Below, piece by piece: positions 26,512 to 35,583 of a stretch of DNA of 64,000 bases. Position numbers and translations under genes: made by a program. The DNA comes from Flavobacterium sp. 9 (GTDB taxonomy: Bacteria > Bacteroidota > Bacteroidia > Flavobacteriales > Flavobacteriaceae). Position 1 is the first letter of the stretch, and the number at the start of each line of letters is the position of its first letter. The notes under the pieces were generated by a model. That model was not told where the DNA came from. It saw nothing but the letters and a program-made list of their open reading frames with translations, and ran no database searches. Location of the stretch: assembly GCF_002754195.1 (NCBI RefSeq), contig NZ_PEEU01000001.1, positions 4,712,001-4,776,000 of the forward strand. Reading direction: 5' to 3'.

Positions 26512-26961
26512 ATGGAATTCAAACAAAAAATACATTCTCATTACTTGCAAATGGTTCAGGACCGAATAGATGTTTTTAGAGACATGATTTCGGCTTTGAC
26601 CGAAGACTCTAAAAACGATGCTAAAGGTTCGGCTGGCGATAAGCACGAAACGGCTTTGTCGATGATGCATATCGAGCAGGAAAAACTAACGAATAAATTA
26701 AAGGAAGCGATTACTCAAAAAGCGATTTTAGATAAAATTGATGCTTCAAAAACAACTGAAAATATCATTTCCGGCAGTTTGGTAAAAGCCAACGGAATTT
26801 ATTTATATGTAAGTGTGGCGCTTCCTAAAATTGCTGTAGATGGCACAAATGTTATTGCACTTTCTCCACAATCTCCATTGGGTTCTCATTTAATGGGGAA
26901 TAAAGTTGGGTTTAAATTTGAAATTAATAAGACGCATTATACTATTGAGAGTGTTTTGTAG
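26512..26961 (+). CDS. Small Gre-factor-like protein
   Basis: 149 residues in two parts. The N-terminal 80 are helical and charged with the element GSAGDKHETALSMMHIEQEK, in the position of the acidic hairpin tip of GreA (where the family has an Asn-Ala-Glu-Tyr motif). The C-terminal 60 have SLVKANGIYLYVSVAL and then LSPQSPLGSHLMGNKVGFKF, close to the ISPxSPLGxALLGKKxGD signature of the GreA/GreB C-terminal domain. Homologues in this group may carry the label 3-oxoacyl-ACP synthase, which nothing in this sequence supports. A role at RNA polymerase is an inference from fold; the catalytic acidic pair of GreA is not obvious. Confidence 0.65.
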   Translation: MEFKQKIHSHYLQMVQDRIDVFRDMISALTEDSKNDAKGSAGDKHETALSMMHIEQEKLTNKLKEAITQKAILDKIDASKTTENIISGSLVKANGIYLYVSVALPKIAVDGTNVIALSPQSPLGSHLMGNKVGFKFEINKTHYTIESVL

Positions 26962-26982
26962 TTAATTAATAAAAAAGAATTT

Positions 26983-28551
26983 ATGAAAAAGTTTTTCCTT
27001 TTAATAATTTTAATTTGTGCTAGTTTAAGTGCTCAGAATACCGAATTTAAAGTTTATGATAATGGTTTAATTTATTCTGAAAATTCTGTAGGGAAACTTA
27101 AACATATTGTCGATTCTTTGAATTTGAAATTTAAAGTATGTGAGTTCAATAAAAAATTTCTTTCATGCGCGCAGGCAAAAGCCAATTTTATTAGATTAGA
27201 AAAATCGGATGTTTTAAAGGCTAAAAAAGATTTAGAAAACAATATCTCGTATTTAGAATTTAAATCGAAATATCCAAAAGCTACTTTTGTTGAAAATTTG
27301 GTGGTGTTAAAATCTCATTATACTAATCATGAGGATATTGAAAGTGTGCGTTTTTCAAGTTTAGAATTAGGCAAAAGCCAAAGCGAAAGGATTGATTTGA
27401 AGCAAAAAGAGATTGAGTCGTATAAAAATAATTTTAAAGGAAAATGGGTTTTTGAATTTAATGAAAAGACGAATTACTCGAAAGAATCTTTAGATGCTTT
27501 TTATTTTATTGAAGATTTTGAAACAAAAGCAATTTCAGATAAATATGCTAAATTAATTCAATATGCTGATTGTTTGATTGATACAACAGCACAGGTTTTT
27601 TATGATAATGCAAAAGATTCAGGTGTAAGATATATGGATACTTTGCCAAATAAAAGTAGAAAATTTGAAGAATATGTTGAAAAAACTTTAAAAAAACCAA
27701 CTTTTAGTGAAGTGAAACTTTCGCTTATCTATGGTTTTGATGAAATGGCTTTTGATAATAAATCTAAGAAAAAGAATAAAAAATATATTGTCGACAAAGA
27801 GCTGGCAGAAAAGGAGTATGATATTTATCAAACGGATTTGCAAAAATGGGAATCGCTTAAGTTAACTCGAGTGGATTCTTTAAGAGTGGTAGATAAAAAT
27901 TTTGATTTAATGTTAAATGAAGCATTGGCAGAAGCTAAAATTAATAAGACTTCGGATGATGAATTTGAAGAATATGTTGGTCGATATATTAGTAAAGCTG
28001 ATGAACTGGAACTAAAGAGAAATAGACGAGTTATTGGTGGCTGTAGTATGGATGATAGTCCAAGAATACATGCATTAAATATTGCGATGCTTTCTGCCGA
28101 AACTACAAAATGGGAAATTTTTCTTAGATCTCATCTCAATATAATGAATGATCGTTTCGATAGAGTAAGCGATGGAAGCTACGCTCAGGGCGCGCGAGAT
28201 ACATATATAAAAGAAATAGAAGTTTTGGATATTAATGTTTTAGATCTAATTTTAGGAATATCTTTAAGAATAGAAAATCCATCTAAAAATCATTACTTTT
28301 CAAGTATTAATAGGGTAGGGCGCGCGCTTTCTGAAAGTGCAAATCCAGAACTAGTTGAAAAAAGTATATTGGATATGATTGCTGATAGTAATTTAGATGA
28401 TTTTAATAGAGTAATGATGTATTATTTATTTGATAATTATACTTATAGTTTGAAAGATGAAAATGCAAAAAAAATTAATCAATCTAAATTGAAAGTGGCA
28501 GTTTCTAAGATGCCGGAATATATTTCTTCTAAGATTGTTTTTGAATATTAA
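26983..28551 (+). CDS. Exported protein of unknown function
   Basis: 522 residues with a clear signal peptide (MKKFFLLIILICASLSAQ). I do not recognise a family. The mature part is charged and mostly helical, has a Lys-rich stretch near residues 255-270 (KSKKKNKKYIV) and a C-terminal 150-residue helical region (MNDRFDRVSDGSYAQGARDT to the end) that may be an alpha-solenoid. A single GGCS motif near residue 350 could be a metal or disulfide site. It is 21 bp after the Gre-like gene and may be co-transcribed. Periplasmic or surface location is likely. Confidence 0.7.
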   Translation: MKKFFLLIILICASLSAQNTEFKVYDNGLIYSENSVGKLKHIVDSLNLKFKVCEFNKKFLSCAQAKANFIRLEKSDVLKAKKDLENNISYLEFKSKYPKATFVENLVVLKSHYTNHEDIESVRFSSLELGKSQSERIDLKQKEIESYKNNFKGKWVFEFNEKTNYSKESLDAFYFIEDFETKAISDKYAKLIQYADCLIDTTAQVFYDNAKDSGVRYMDTLPNKSRKFEEYVEKTLKKPTFSEVKLSLIYGFDEMAFDNKSKKKNKKYIVDKELAEKEYDIYQTDLQKWESLKLTRVDSLRVVDKNFDLMLNEALAEAKINKTSDDEFEEYVGRYISKADELELKRNRRVIGGCSMDDSPRIHALNIAMLSAETTKWEIFLRSHLNIMNDRFDRVSDGSYAQGARDTYIKEIEVLDINVLDLILGISLRIENPSKNHYFSSINRVGRALSESANPELVEKSILDMIADSNLDDFNRVMMYYLFDNYTYSLKDENAKKINQSKLKVAVSKMPEYISSKIVFEY

Positions 28552-28577
28552 TATTCTTTTTAAAAGTTTTCTACTGT

Positions 28578-28621
28578 AAACCCGACAGATTTTAATTCCG
28601 AGGCTTCGGGACTATCGGGTT
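28578..28621. repeat. CCCGACAG hairpin, copy 1
   Basis: It starts AAACCCGACAG and ends ATCGGGTTT, with an inner CCGAGGCTTCGGG mini-hairpin. The same outer boundary occurs at 56219-56251. It follows the unknown exported gene and may act as a terminator. Confidence 0.6.
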
Positions 28622-28640
28622 TATTGCGTTTAGAAAAATC

Positions 28641-28690
28641 GCTAATCTTTGTCGAGTTTCTTGTGAAGATTCCTCGTTCCTCGGAATGAT
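28641..28690. repeat. AATCTTTGTCGAGTTTC repeat, copy 1
   Basis: The 50-nt sequence (TCGCTAATCTTTGTCGAG, then AAGATTCCTCGTTCCTCG) matches 60030-60079 with few changes and the reverse strand of about 59755-59805. A shorter inverted relative occurs at 56101-56150. Confidence 0.65.
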
Positions 28691-28867
28691 AAAATTGACA
28701 AAAACAATAATTCTTCAATCACATTTATTCTTCTCTTTAAGAATTTTTCAATAATTTTTTAATATCATAAGATTTAATTCAAAGATCTGCTTGAAACCTT
28801 GCGTTTTGTGCTTTGTTTAAGCTGGAAATTGAAATTTTCAAGTTTGAAGCTTTTTTTAGTGTTAAAA

Positions 28868-28948
28868 TTTTACATTTTATATGTAAAAACAAATTTATGG
28901 TTTTAAATTATAACTAAAATTGTATTTTATGTTTTTCAATTATAACCA
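28868..28948 (+). promoter_or_regulatory. Possible operator region of asnB
   Basis: TTTTACAT (28868-28875) and ATGTAAAA (28881-28888) form a perfect inverted repeat with a 5-nt spacer. AATTATAAC follows twice (28906-28914, 28938-28946), 32 bp apart or about three helical turns. This could bind a regulator of asparagine synthesis; no regulator is named by the sequence. Confidence 0.35.
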
Positions 28949-29000
28949 TTAATGCATCTTTGCCCTATCAAAATAAAATTTAAATAAAAAATATATAGTT

Positions 29001-30677
29001 ATGTGTGGAATCGTATGTGCCTTTGATCTAAAACAAAAAGCCGAAACATTAAGACCTCAAGTATTAGAAATGTCTAAAATCATTCGTCACCGTGGACCAG
29101 ACTGGAGCGGGATTTATAGTAATGATAAAGCAATTCTTTCTCACGAGCGTTTGGCGATTGTAGATCCAGCTTCAGGAAAACAACCTTTATTTACAGAAGA
29201 TAAAAAAATGGTTTTGGCTGCAAATGGTGAAATTTACAACCACAGAGAATTGCGTAAACAATTTGCTGGAAAATATAACTTTCAAACTGAAAGTGACTGC
29301 GAAGTTATCTTGGCACTTTACAAAGAAAAAGGGCCTCATTTTGTAGATGAAATGAACGGAATCTTTGGATTTGCAATTTATGATGTAGAGAAAGATGAGT
29401 ATTTTATTGCTCGTGACCATATGGGAATTATTCCATTATATATTGGTTGGGATCAACACGGGACTTTTTATGTAGCTTCTGAATTGAAAGCTTTAGAAGG
29501 ATATTGTACAAAAATCCAATTGTTTCCTCCGGGACATTATATGACTAGCAAAGACGGTAAATTTGTACAATGGTACAAAAGAGACTGGACTGAATATGAT
29601 GCAGTAAAAGATAACGAAACAAGTATTCCTGCAATTAAAGAAGCTTTAGAAGCGGCGGTTCACAGACAATTAATGAGTGATGTTCCTTATGGAGTTTTAC
29701 TTTCCGGAGGTTTAGATTCGTCTATTACTTCGGCTGTAGCCAAAAAATTTGCGCAAAAACGTATTGAGTCAGATGATACAACAGATGCTTGGTATCCGCA
29801 ATTACATTCTTTTTCAGTAGGATTAGATGGTTCTCCGGATTTAGCAGCAGCTCAAATTGTAGCAAAACATATCGGAACGATTCACCACGAAATTAAATTT
29901 ACTATTCAGGAAGGTTTAGATGCGGTTCGTGATGTAATTTACAACTTAGAAACTTATGATGTAACTACGGTTAGAGCTTCGACTCCAATGTGGTTAATGG
30001 CGAGAGTTATTAAATCAATGGGAATCAAAATGGTTCTTTCTGGTGAAGGTGCTGATGAGTTGTTTGGAGGATATTTATATTTCCATAAAGCACCAAATGC
30101 AAGAGAATTTCACGAAGAAAACGTTCGTAAATTAGGTAAACTACACATGTACGATTGTTTACGTGCAAACAAAAGTTTGGCTGCATGGGGAATTGAAGGT
30201 CGTGTTCCGTTCCTTGATAAAGAATTTATGGATGTGGCGATGAGAATCAATCCACAAGATAAAATGATCAACAAAGAACATCCAATGGAAAAATGGGTTG
30301 TTCGTAAAGCATTCGAAGATATGTTGCCTGAAAGTGTAGCATGGAGACAAAAAGAACAATTCTCTGACGGAGTAGGATATAGCTGGATTGATACTTTGAA
30401 AGAAGTGGTAGCCAAAGAAGTTTCAGATGAACAATTGGCAAATGCGAAATATAAATTCCCATTGCAAACACCAACTTCTAAAGAAGAATATTACTATCGT
30501 TCGATCTTTGCAGAGCATTTTCCAAGTGATGCAGCAGCATTATGTGTACCTCAGGAAGCAAGTGTGGCTTGTAGTACAAAAATTGCTTTGGAGTGGGATG
30601 AAGCTTTCAAAAACATGAACGACCCATCTGGAAGAGCTGTAGCAAGTGTTCATGACGACGCTTACGCTAAAGCATAA
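29001..30677 (+). CDS. asnB: Asparagine synthetase B, glutamine-hydrolysing
   Basis: 558 residues, the usual AsnB length. The N-terminal glutaminase has the nucleophile Cys2 (MCGIVCAF), Arg50 in HERLAIVD, Asn75 in ANGEIYNH and Asp99 in ESDCEVI: a complete class II amidotransferase site. The synthetase domain has the ATP pyrophosphate loop LLSGGLDSS and later SGEGADELFGGY. It converts aspartate, glutamine and ATP to asparagine in the cytosol. It stands in front of a paralogue that lacks the glutaminase residues. A terminator hairpin at 30715 separates the two, so they can be expressed independently. Confidence 0.96.
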   Translation: MCGIVCAFDLKQKAETLRPQVLEMSKIIRHRGPDWSGIYSNDKAILSHERLAIVDPASGKQPLFTEDKKMVLAANGEIYNHRELRKQFAGKYNFQTESDCEVILALYKEKGPHFVDEMNGIFGFAIYDVEKDEYFIARDHMGIIPLYIGWDQHGTFYVASELKALEGYCTKIQLFPPGHYMTSKDGKFVQWYKRDWTEYDAVKDNETSIPAIKEALEAAVHRQLMSDVPYGVLLSGGLDSSITSAVAKKFAQKRIESDDTTDAWYPQLHSFSVGLDGSPDLAAAQIVAKHIGTIHHEIKFTIQEGLDAVRDVIYNLETYDVTTVRASTPMWLMARVIKSMGIKMVLSGEGADELFGGYLYFHKAPNAREFHEENVRKLGKLHMYDCLRANKSLAAWGIEGRVPFLDKEFMDVAMRINPQDKMINKEHPMEKWVVRKAFEDMLPESVAWRQKEQFSDGVGYSWIDTLKEVVAKEVSDEQLANAKYKFPLQTPTSKEEYYYRSIFAEHFPSDAAALCVPQEASVACSTKIALEWDEAFKNMNDPSGRAVASVHDDAYAKA

Positions 30678-30714
30678 AAATTGAATTATTAGAATTAGTT
30701 ATATATTGTAGAAG

Positions 30715-30739
30715 AACGTTCTCTTATGAGGACGTTTTT
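30715..30739 (+). terminator. Terminator after asnB
   Basis: Arms AACGTTCTC (30715-30723) and GAGGACGTT (30728-30736) pair over 9 bp with one G-U, loop TTAT, followed by T's. Confidence 0.75.
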
Positions 30740-30815
30740 CTTGTCTTAAATTGTTAAATTATATAATTTCAGTCACTTAAAAATATTTTTCGGCAATTAT
30801 TTAACTTAACTTTTT

Positions 30816-30823
30816 TATATTTG
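30816..30823 (+). promoter_or_regulatory. -7 element TATATTTG before the second asnB-like gene
   Basis: Perfect TAnnTTTG match, implying a leader of about 160 nt before the ATG at 30984. The paralogue therefore seems to have its own promoter. Confidence 0.45.
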
Positions 30824-30983
30824 ACATTCGTCGAAATAGAAAAAATCTAGTTTGATTATAAAGAAGTTATCGAAATAAAGTAGGATTTAATTTTCAGTTT
30901 TCTGCAAATTACAGTGATTTTATACCCGGTACATGTTATTTGGGGCATGACCTGAAAACAGAATAAATAAAAAATAGAATAGT

Positions 30984-32600
30984 ATGTCTGGATTATTAGC
31001 CGTTATTGGTAAAGGAAAAGACCCGCAACTCGTAAAAGAGCTTTCTAAAAGAATGTCGCATCGTGGTCCTGATGAAAGTGATTTGCAAATTATGGAAAAT
31101 GGCAGCATAATTAGTCATGAAAGTTTGTCAATTATTGATTTGAAGTCTGGAAAACAACCTATTCAGGGAACTAAAAAAGCCTGGATGGTTCATGATGGAG
31201 AAATCTATAATTATCAGGAATTAAAAGATACGGTTCTTAAGAATCATACCTTTAGAACAAAATCAGATTCGGAAGTAATTGTGCATTTGTATGAAGAATT
31301 TGGAAATGATTTTTGCAATATGCTTGATGGCGATTTCGCTTTTGTGGTAGTAGATGGCGACAACTATATTGCAGGACGCGACCCTATTGGGGTGAAACCT
31401 TTATATTATGGTTTGGATGAAAGAGGAAGAATTTATTTTTCGTCTGAAATGAAACCAATCGCTGATCAGTGTAAAACATTCTCAACTTTTCCTCCAGGAC
31501 ATTATTATACGCCAAAAAAAGGGTTTGTAAAGTATTATCAACCGGCATATGAGGATTATGAAAATGCTGTTGAAGAACTTAATTTAGATTTAATCAGAGA
31601 TACCTTTACTGAAGCTGTTCGTAAACGTTTAATGAGCGAAGTACCAGTTGGCGTATTGCTTTCGGGAGGTTTGGATTCTTCTTTGATCGCTGCAATTGCT
31701 TCTCGTTTATTGGCTGACAGCGGAAAAAAACTACAGACTTTTTCAATTGGTTTAGATGTTGATGCGCCTGATGCAAAAGCGGCAAGAAAAGCAGCTGAAT
31801 TTTTAGGTACTGAACATCATGAGGTTCATTTTTCGATTGAAGACGGAATTGGGCTTTTAGAGAAAATAATTTATCATATTGAAACTTATGATATAATTTC
31901 GGTTAGAGCCAGTGTTCCAATGTATTTATTGTCTAAAGCTATTGCTGAAAAAGGAATTAAAGCGATTCTTTCGGGAGAAGGAGCTGATGAAATTTTTGGA
32001 GGACATTTGTATTTTAGAAATGCACCTTCGACGGAAGAATTTCAGAAGGAAACTATCGAAAGGGTTCAAAAATTATTTACAGCAGATTTATTGCGTGCCG
32101 ATAAATCAACAATGGCAAACGGAATAGAAACAAGGGTTCCGTTTTTGGATACTGCATTTTTGGATACTACTATTCGCATTAGACCAGAAGAAAAGCAACC
32201 GAAAAAATATGACGGTGTCGAAAAATACATTTTAAGAAAAGCATTTGACACGCCTGAAAATCCATATTTGCCAGCTGATATTTTATGGCGTCAAAAAGAA
32301 CAATTTTCGGATGGAGTTGGATATAATTGGATTGACGAATTAATCGAGCATTGTTCATGTCAGGTTACAGACGAGCAATTGGCGGGAGCAAGTGTTGAAT
32401 TTGCTTATAATTCTCCAACAACAAAAGAAGCTTATTTATACAGATCTATTTTTCATAAATATTATCCGCAAATTAGCGCTGCACAAACGGTTCGAAAATG
32501 GATTCCGAAATGGCAGGAAAATCAAGATCCGAGTGGAAGAGCAAATGCTGCACACTTAGAAGGAAATTTTGAAACTGCAAAATCAGGAGTAGCGGTTTAG
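30984..32600 (+). CDS. Asparagine synthetase paralogue with degenerate glutaminase site
   Basis: 538 residues, alignable by eye to the preceding asnB throughout. The synthetase half is complete (LLSGGLDSS, SGEGADEIFGGHLYF, WRQKEQFSDGVGYNWID). In the glutaminase half three essential residues are changed: the nucleophile Cys2 is Ser (MSGLLAV, codon TCT against TGT), the substrate Arg of HERL is Ser47 (HESLSIID), and the oxyanion Asn of NGEIYNH is Asp71 (HDGEIYNY); Asp95 remains. The frame is intact and the rest conserved, so it is not a pseudogene. It should use free ammonia, accept ammonia from another subunit, or have another role. It has its own promoter and terminator. Confidence 0.9.
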   Translation: MSGLLAVIGKGKDPQLVKELSKRMSHRGPDESDLQIMENGSIISHESLSIIDLKSGKQPIQGTKKAWMVHDGEIYNYQELKDTVLKNHTFRTKSDSEVIVHLYEEFGNDFCNMLDGDFAFVVVDGDNYIAGRDPIGVKPLYYGLDERGRIYFSSEMKPIADQCKTFSTFPPGHYYTPKKGFVKYYQPAYEDYENAVEELNLDLIRDTFTEAVRKRLMSEVPVGVLLSGGLDSSLIAAIASRLLADSGKKLQTFSIGLDVDAPDAKAARKAAEFLGTEHHEVHFSIEDGIGLLEKIIYHIETYDIISVRASVPMYLLSKAIAEKGIKAILSGEGADEIFGGHLYFRNAPSTEEFQKETIERVQKLFTADLLRADKSTMANGIETRVPFLDTAFLDTTIRIRPEEKQPKKYDGVEKYILRKAFDTPENPYLPADILWRQKEQFSDGVGYNWIDELIEHCSCQVTDEQLAGASVEFAYNSPTTKEAYLYRSIFHKYYPQISAAQTVRKWIPKWQENQDPSGRANAAHLEGNFETAKSGVAV

Positions 32601-32622
32601 TATTTTAAAATTCAATACATAA

Positions 32623-32644
32623 AATTCAAATCGCAATTTGAATT
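32623..32644. repeat. Short inverted repeat AATTCAAAT
   Basis: AATTCAAAT (32623-32631) and ATTTGAATT (32636-32644) are perfect complements with a 4-nt spacer, directly before the terminator of the second asnB-like gene. Confidence 0.5.
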
Positions 32645-32656
32645 AAATAATATAAG

Positions 32657-32698
32657 ATCCGAAGGGAACATTCTAAATGTTCGTTTCGGATTTTTTTT
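32657..32698 (+). terminator. Terminator after the second asnB-like gene
   Basis: A two-part stem: ATCCGAA with TTCGGAT outside and GAACAT with ATGTTC inside, then eight T. Confidence 0.85.
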
Positions 32699-32780
32699 AT
32701 GAATTTAGTTTTGAACTTGAGGTTTCCCGTAAATTACTAAAAGTAAGTTAATATTTATATATCGTGTTTAGGAAAAATAT

Positions 32781-32788
32781 TATATTTG
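32781..32788 (+). promoter_or_regulatory. -7 element TATATTTG before the M16 peptidase
   Basis: Perfect match to TAnnTTTG, 37 nt before the ATG at 32825. Confidence 0.5.
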
Positions 32789-32824
32789 GTTACCAGAAAT
32801 TAACTAATCCTTTAACTAAAATCT

Positions 32825-35560
32825 ATGAGAAACTTATTATTAAGTGGAATTCTTTGCTGCTCATTAGCTTCAGTGAGTTCAGTTTATGCACAAAAACCTG
32901 TTGCGCCCAAGTACATTAAAAATGTTGAAGGTGTTAAGGAATATTCTTTAAATAATGGACTTAAAGTCCTTTTGATTCCGGATGCTTCTCAAAGCAATAT
33001 GGTTGTAAATATTGTTTACAATGTAGGATCGAGAAATGAAGGTTATGGCGAGAAAGGTATGGCGCACTTGTTGGAACATATGCTTTTTAAAAGTACCAAA
33101 AATCTAGGTGATATTAAAAAAATGCTTTCTGATAAAGGTGGAAATGCAAACGGAACAACTTGGCTTGACCGAACTAACTACTACGAGGTTTTTCCATCAA
33201 GTGATGAAAATCTAAAATGGAGTATCGAAATGGAAGCGGATCGTATGATAAACGCGACTATTTTGCAAGAGGATTTATCAAAAGAGTTTTCTGTGGTAAG
33301 AAACGAATTTGAGATTGGAGAGAATAATCCTGATCGCGTTTTACAGGAAAGAATACTTTCGTCGGCTTATTTGTGGCACAATTACGGAAAAAGTACTATT
33401 GGAAGTAAAGAAGATATAGAAAGAGTAAAAGCGAATACGCTGAGAGTTTTTTATGAAAAATATTATCAGCCAGACAATTCAACTTTGATAATTGCGGGTA
33501 AGTTTGATGAGCAAAAAGCTTTACAATATGTTGGACAATATTTTGGGGCTATTCCAAAACCAAAAAGAGTTTTGGATAAAACTTATACGGTTGAACCTGC
33601 ACAAGATGGTGAAAAATATGTTGAGCTAAACAGAGCCGGAGACAGTAAAAACATTGGTGCTTTGTATCACACAGCGGCTTATGTAGATAAGGATTATGCT
33701 GCAATTGATGCTTTGGGCGAGATTTTAACTTCGGATCCATCCGGATATTTATACAAGTCATTAATAGAGACTCAAAAAGTGTCTAGTATTTATTATTGGC
33801 AGCCAACAACAAGAGATGCGAGTTATATTTATTTTGGAGTTGCAGTTCCGAATGATAAAGATATTAAAGCGAGTAAAGATTTAGTTAGAACAGAGTTGGA
33901 TAAAATAGGAACGACTAAATATACTGATGAAGATGTAACGAGAGCAAAAGCAAAAATCATAAAACAACTTGATGCTATAAAAAACAATACTATTTCATTT
34001 GCAATAAATCTTACTGAGATTGTTGGAGCCGGAGATTACAGATTAGGTTTTCTGTACAGAGATGCAGTTGAAAATCTGACTAAAGAAGATATTCAAAGAG
34101 TTGCAGATAAATATTTCAGAAGTAATAATAGAACGGTTGGAATTTTTATTCCGTCTAAAGATGAGCAAAGAGTGAAACCTGTTGAATATACAGACGATCA
34201 AATTGTGGCTTTAACGAAAGATTATAAAGGAAAAGCTTTAGAAAAAGAAACTGCTGCATTTGAAGCTTCTATCAAGAATTTGAAACAAAATTTTGTAGAA
34301 GGTAAATTAAGCAATGGCGTAAAATATGGCTTGATCAAAAAAGAAATAAAAGGCGGAAAGGTTCAGGCTAATTTTAAGTTTCCTGTAAGTAATGAAAAGG
34401 ATTTAACTGGAAAATCAGATACTGGAGGAATTTTGGCTCAGTTATTAAAAACAGGGACAAAAACCAGAACTAAAGAACAAATTAGCGATCGTTTAGATCT
34501 ATTAAAATCAAGTATTTATTTTAATTTTTCAGGACAAACTTTATCAGTAAGTGTAAATACTTATAAAGAAAATTTTAAAGAAGTAATGGAGATTTTGGGT
34601 GATTTGCTTGTTAATTCTACTTTTCCGGAAAATGAATTAACAAAGACAATTAGCGAATACAATACTTATTTAGAAGGAAATCTTAATGATCCGCAATCAG
34701 TTGCTTTTACGGAACTTTCAAGACAAACGACAAATTATCCTAAAGGAAGTATTTTTTATACACCAACACTTCAGGAGCAGATTGATGCATTTAAAAAAAT
34801 CAAGCAAACTGAAATTGTAGATTTTTATAAAAACATTCTTGGAGGAAATAATGGTATTGGAAGTGTAGTAGGAGATTTAGAAGGAAAATCTACAGTTGAG
34901 ATTTTAGAAAATACTTTTGGGAAATGGAATTCAAAATCGAAATATGAATTAGCTAAACCTACTTATTTTGAAACAAAAGTATCGGATAAGGATTTTATAA
35001 CTCCGGATAAAGAAAATGCAGTTGCGCTTGGTAGAATTGGTTTTAAAATGACAAGAAGCAGTGCAGATTATCCTGCATTTGTAATGGCTAATGAAATTTT
35101 AGGAAGCGGAGGTTTTTTAAGTGCAAGAATTCCGATGAGATTGAGAGAAAAAGAAGGGATAAGTTACGGAGCAGGTTCATTTATTGATGTGCCTATTACA
35201 AGTGATGTTGCTTCATGGTCGTATTATGCTTTTTTAAATCCAACTAAAAAGAAGGCTGTTGAAACCGCTACAAAAGAGGAAATTGCAAAAGCATTGAAAG
35301 ATGGTTTTACAGCTGATGAACTAAAATCAAACCTGGTTAGTTGGCTGAATGAAAGAAAAACAAGATTGGGTGCTGATGATACTTTAATGAGTCTTGTAAA
35401 CACTTATTTGCAATACGGAATTCCTTTGGAAGATTATGATGACTTGGAAAACAAAGTTAAAGCATTAAAAGTTGAAGAAGTAAATGCTGTTTTGAAAAAG
35501 TATTTAAGCTTAGAAAAAATGACTTCTGTTTATGCAGGAGATTTTAATAAGAAATCATAA
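32825..35560 (+). CDS. Exported M16 family metallopeptidase, two-domain
   Basis: 911 residues with signal peptide (cleavage near VYAQ, residue 23), so periplasmic. The inverted zinc motif HLLEH is at 81-85, and the distal Glu lies 76 residues later in RNEFEIGEN (E161), as the family requires. A second M16-type half starts near residue 490 (VEGKLSNGVKYGLI) and carries the R/Y pair element LREKEGISYGAGS but no HxxEH, matching the active-plus-inactive arrangement of pitrilysin-like peptidases. Likely degrades peptides or unfolded envelope proteins. It stands as a single gene with its own promoter and a strong terminator. Confidence 0.93.
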   Translation: MRNLLLSGILCCSLASVSSVYAQKPVAPKYIKNVEGVKEYSLNNGLKVLLIPDASQSNMVVNIVYNVGSRNEGYGEKGMAHLLEHMLFKSTKNLGDIKKMLSDKGGNANGTTWLDRTNYYEVFPSSDENLKWSIEMEADRMINATILQEDLSKEFSVVRNEFEIGENNPDRVLQERILSSAYLWHNYGKSTIGSKEDIERVKANTLRVFYEKYYQPDNSTLIIAGKFDEQKALQYVGQYFGAIPKPKRVLDKTYTVEPAQDGEKYVELNRAGDSKNIGALYHTAAYVDKDYAAIDALGEILTSDPSGYLYKSLIETQKVSSIYYWQPTTRDASYIYFGVAVPNDKDIKASKDLVRTELDKIGTTKYTDEDVTRAKAKIIKQLDAIKNNTISFAINLTEIVGAGDYRLGFLYRDAVENLTKEDIQRVADKYFRSNNRTVGIFIPSKDEQRVKPVEYTDDQIVALTKDYKGKALEKETAAFEASIKNLKQNFVEGKLSNGVKYGLIKKEIKGGKVQANFKFPVSNEKDLTGKSDTGGILAQLLKTGTKTRTKEQISDRLDLLKSSIYFNFSGQTLSVSVNTYKENFKEVMEILGDLLVNSTFPENELTKTISEYNTYLEGNLNDPQSVAFTELSRQTTNYPKGSIFYTPTLQEQIDAFKKIKQTEIVDFYKNILGGNNGIGSVVGDLEGKSTVEILENTFGKWNSKSKYELAKPTYFETKVSDKDFITPDKENAVALGRIGFKMTRSSADYPAFVMANEILGSGGFLSARIPMRLREKEGISYGAGSFIDVPITSDVASWSYYAFLNPTKKKAVETATKEEIAKALKDGFTADELKSNLVSWLNERKTRLGADDTLMSLVNTYLQYGIPLEDYDDLENKVKALKVEEVNAVLKKYLSLEKMTSVYAGDFNKKS

Positions 35561-35583
35561 ATAGTGAAAATTCAAATATTATA

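Larger units (their letters stand above)
28552..29000. other. 449-bp spacer with two repeat families and a possible asnB control region
   Basis: It contains a CCCGACAG hairpin (28578-28621), a copy of the GTCGAGTTTC/AATCTTTG repeat (28641-28690), then AT-rich sequence with an inverted and a direct repeat (28868-28948) directly before asnB. No coding frame was found. Confidence 0.6.
30678..30983. other. Spacer between the asnB paralogues
   Basis: 306 bp with a terminator (30715-30739) and a -7 element (30816). A 5'-leader of about 160 nt remains before the second gene; I see no riboswitch or open leader peptide in it. Confidence 0.5.

Noticed and set aside
26512..26961. 3-oxoacyl-ACP synthase
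   Set aside because: The protein is 149 residues and lacks the thiolase fold motifs and catalytic Cys; a Gre-like fold fits better.
30984..32600. asnB paralogue as a pseudogene
   Set aside because: The frame is full length, the synthetase motifs are intact, and it has its own promoter-like element and terminator.
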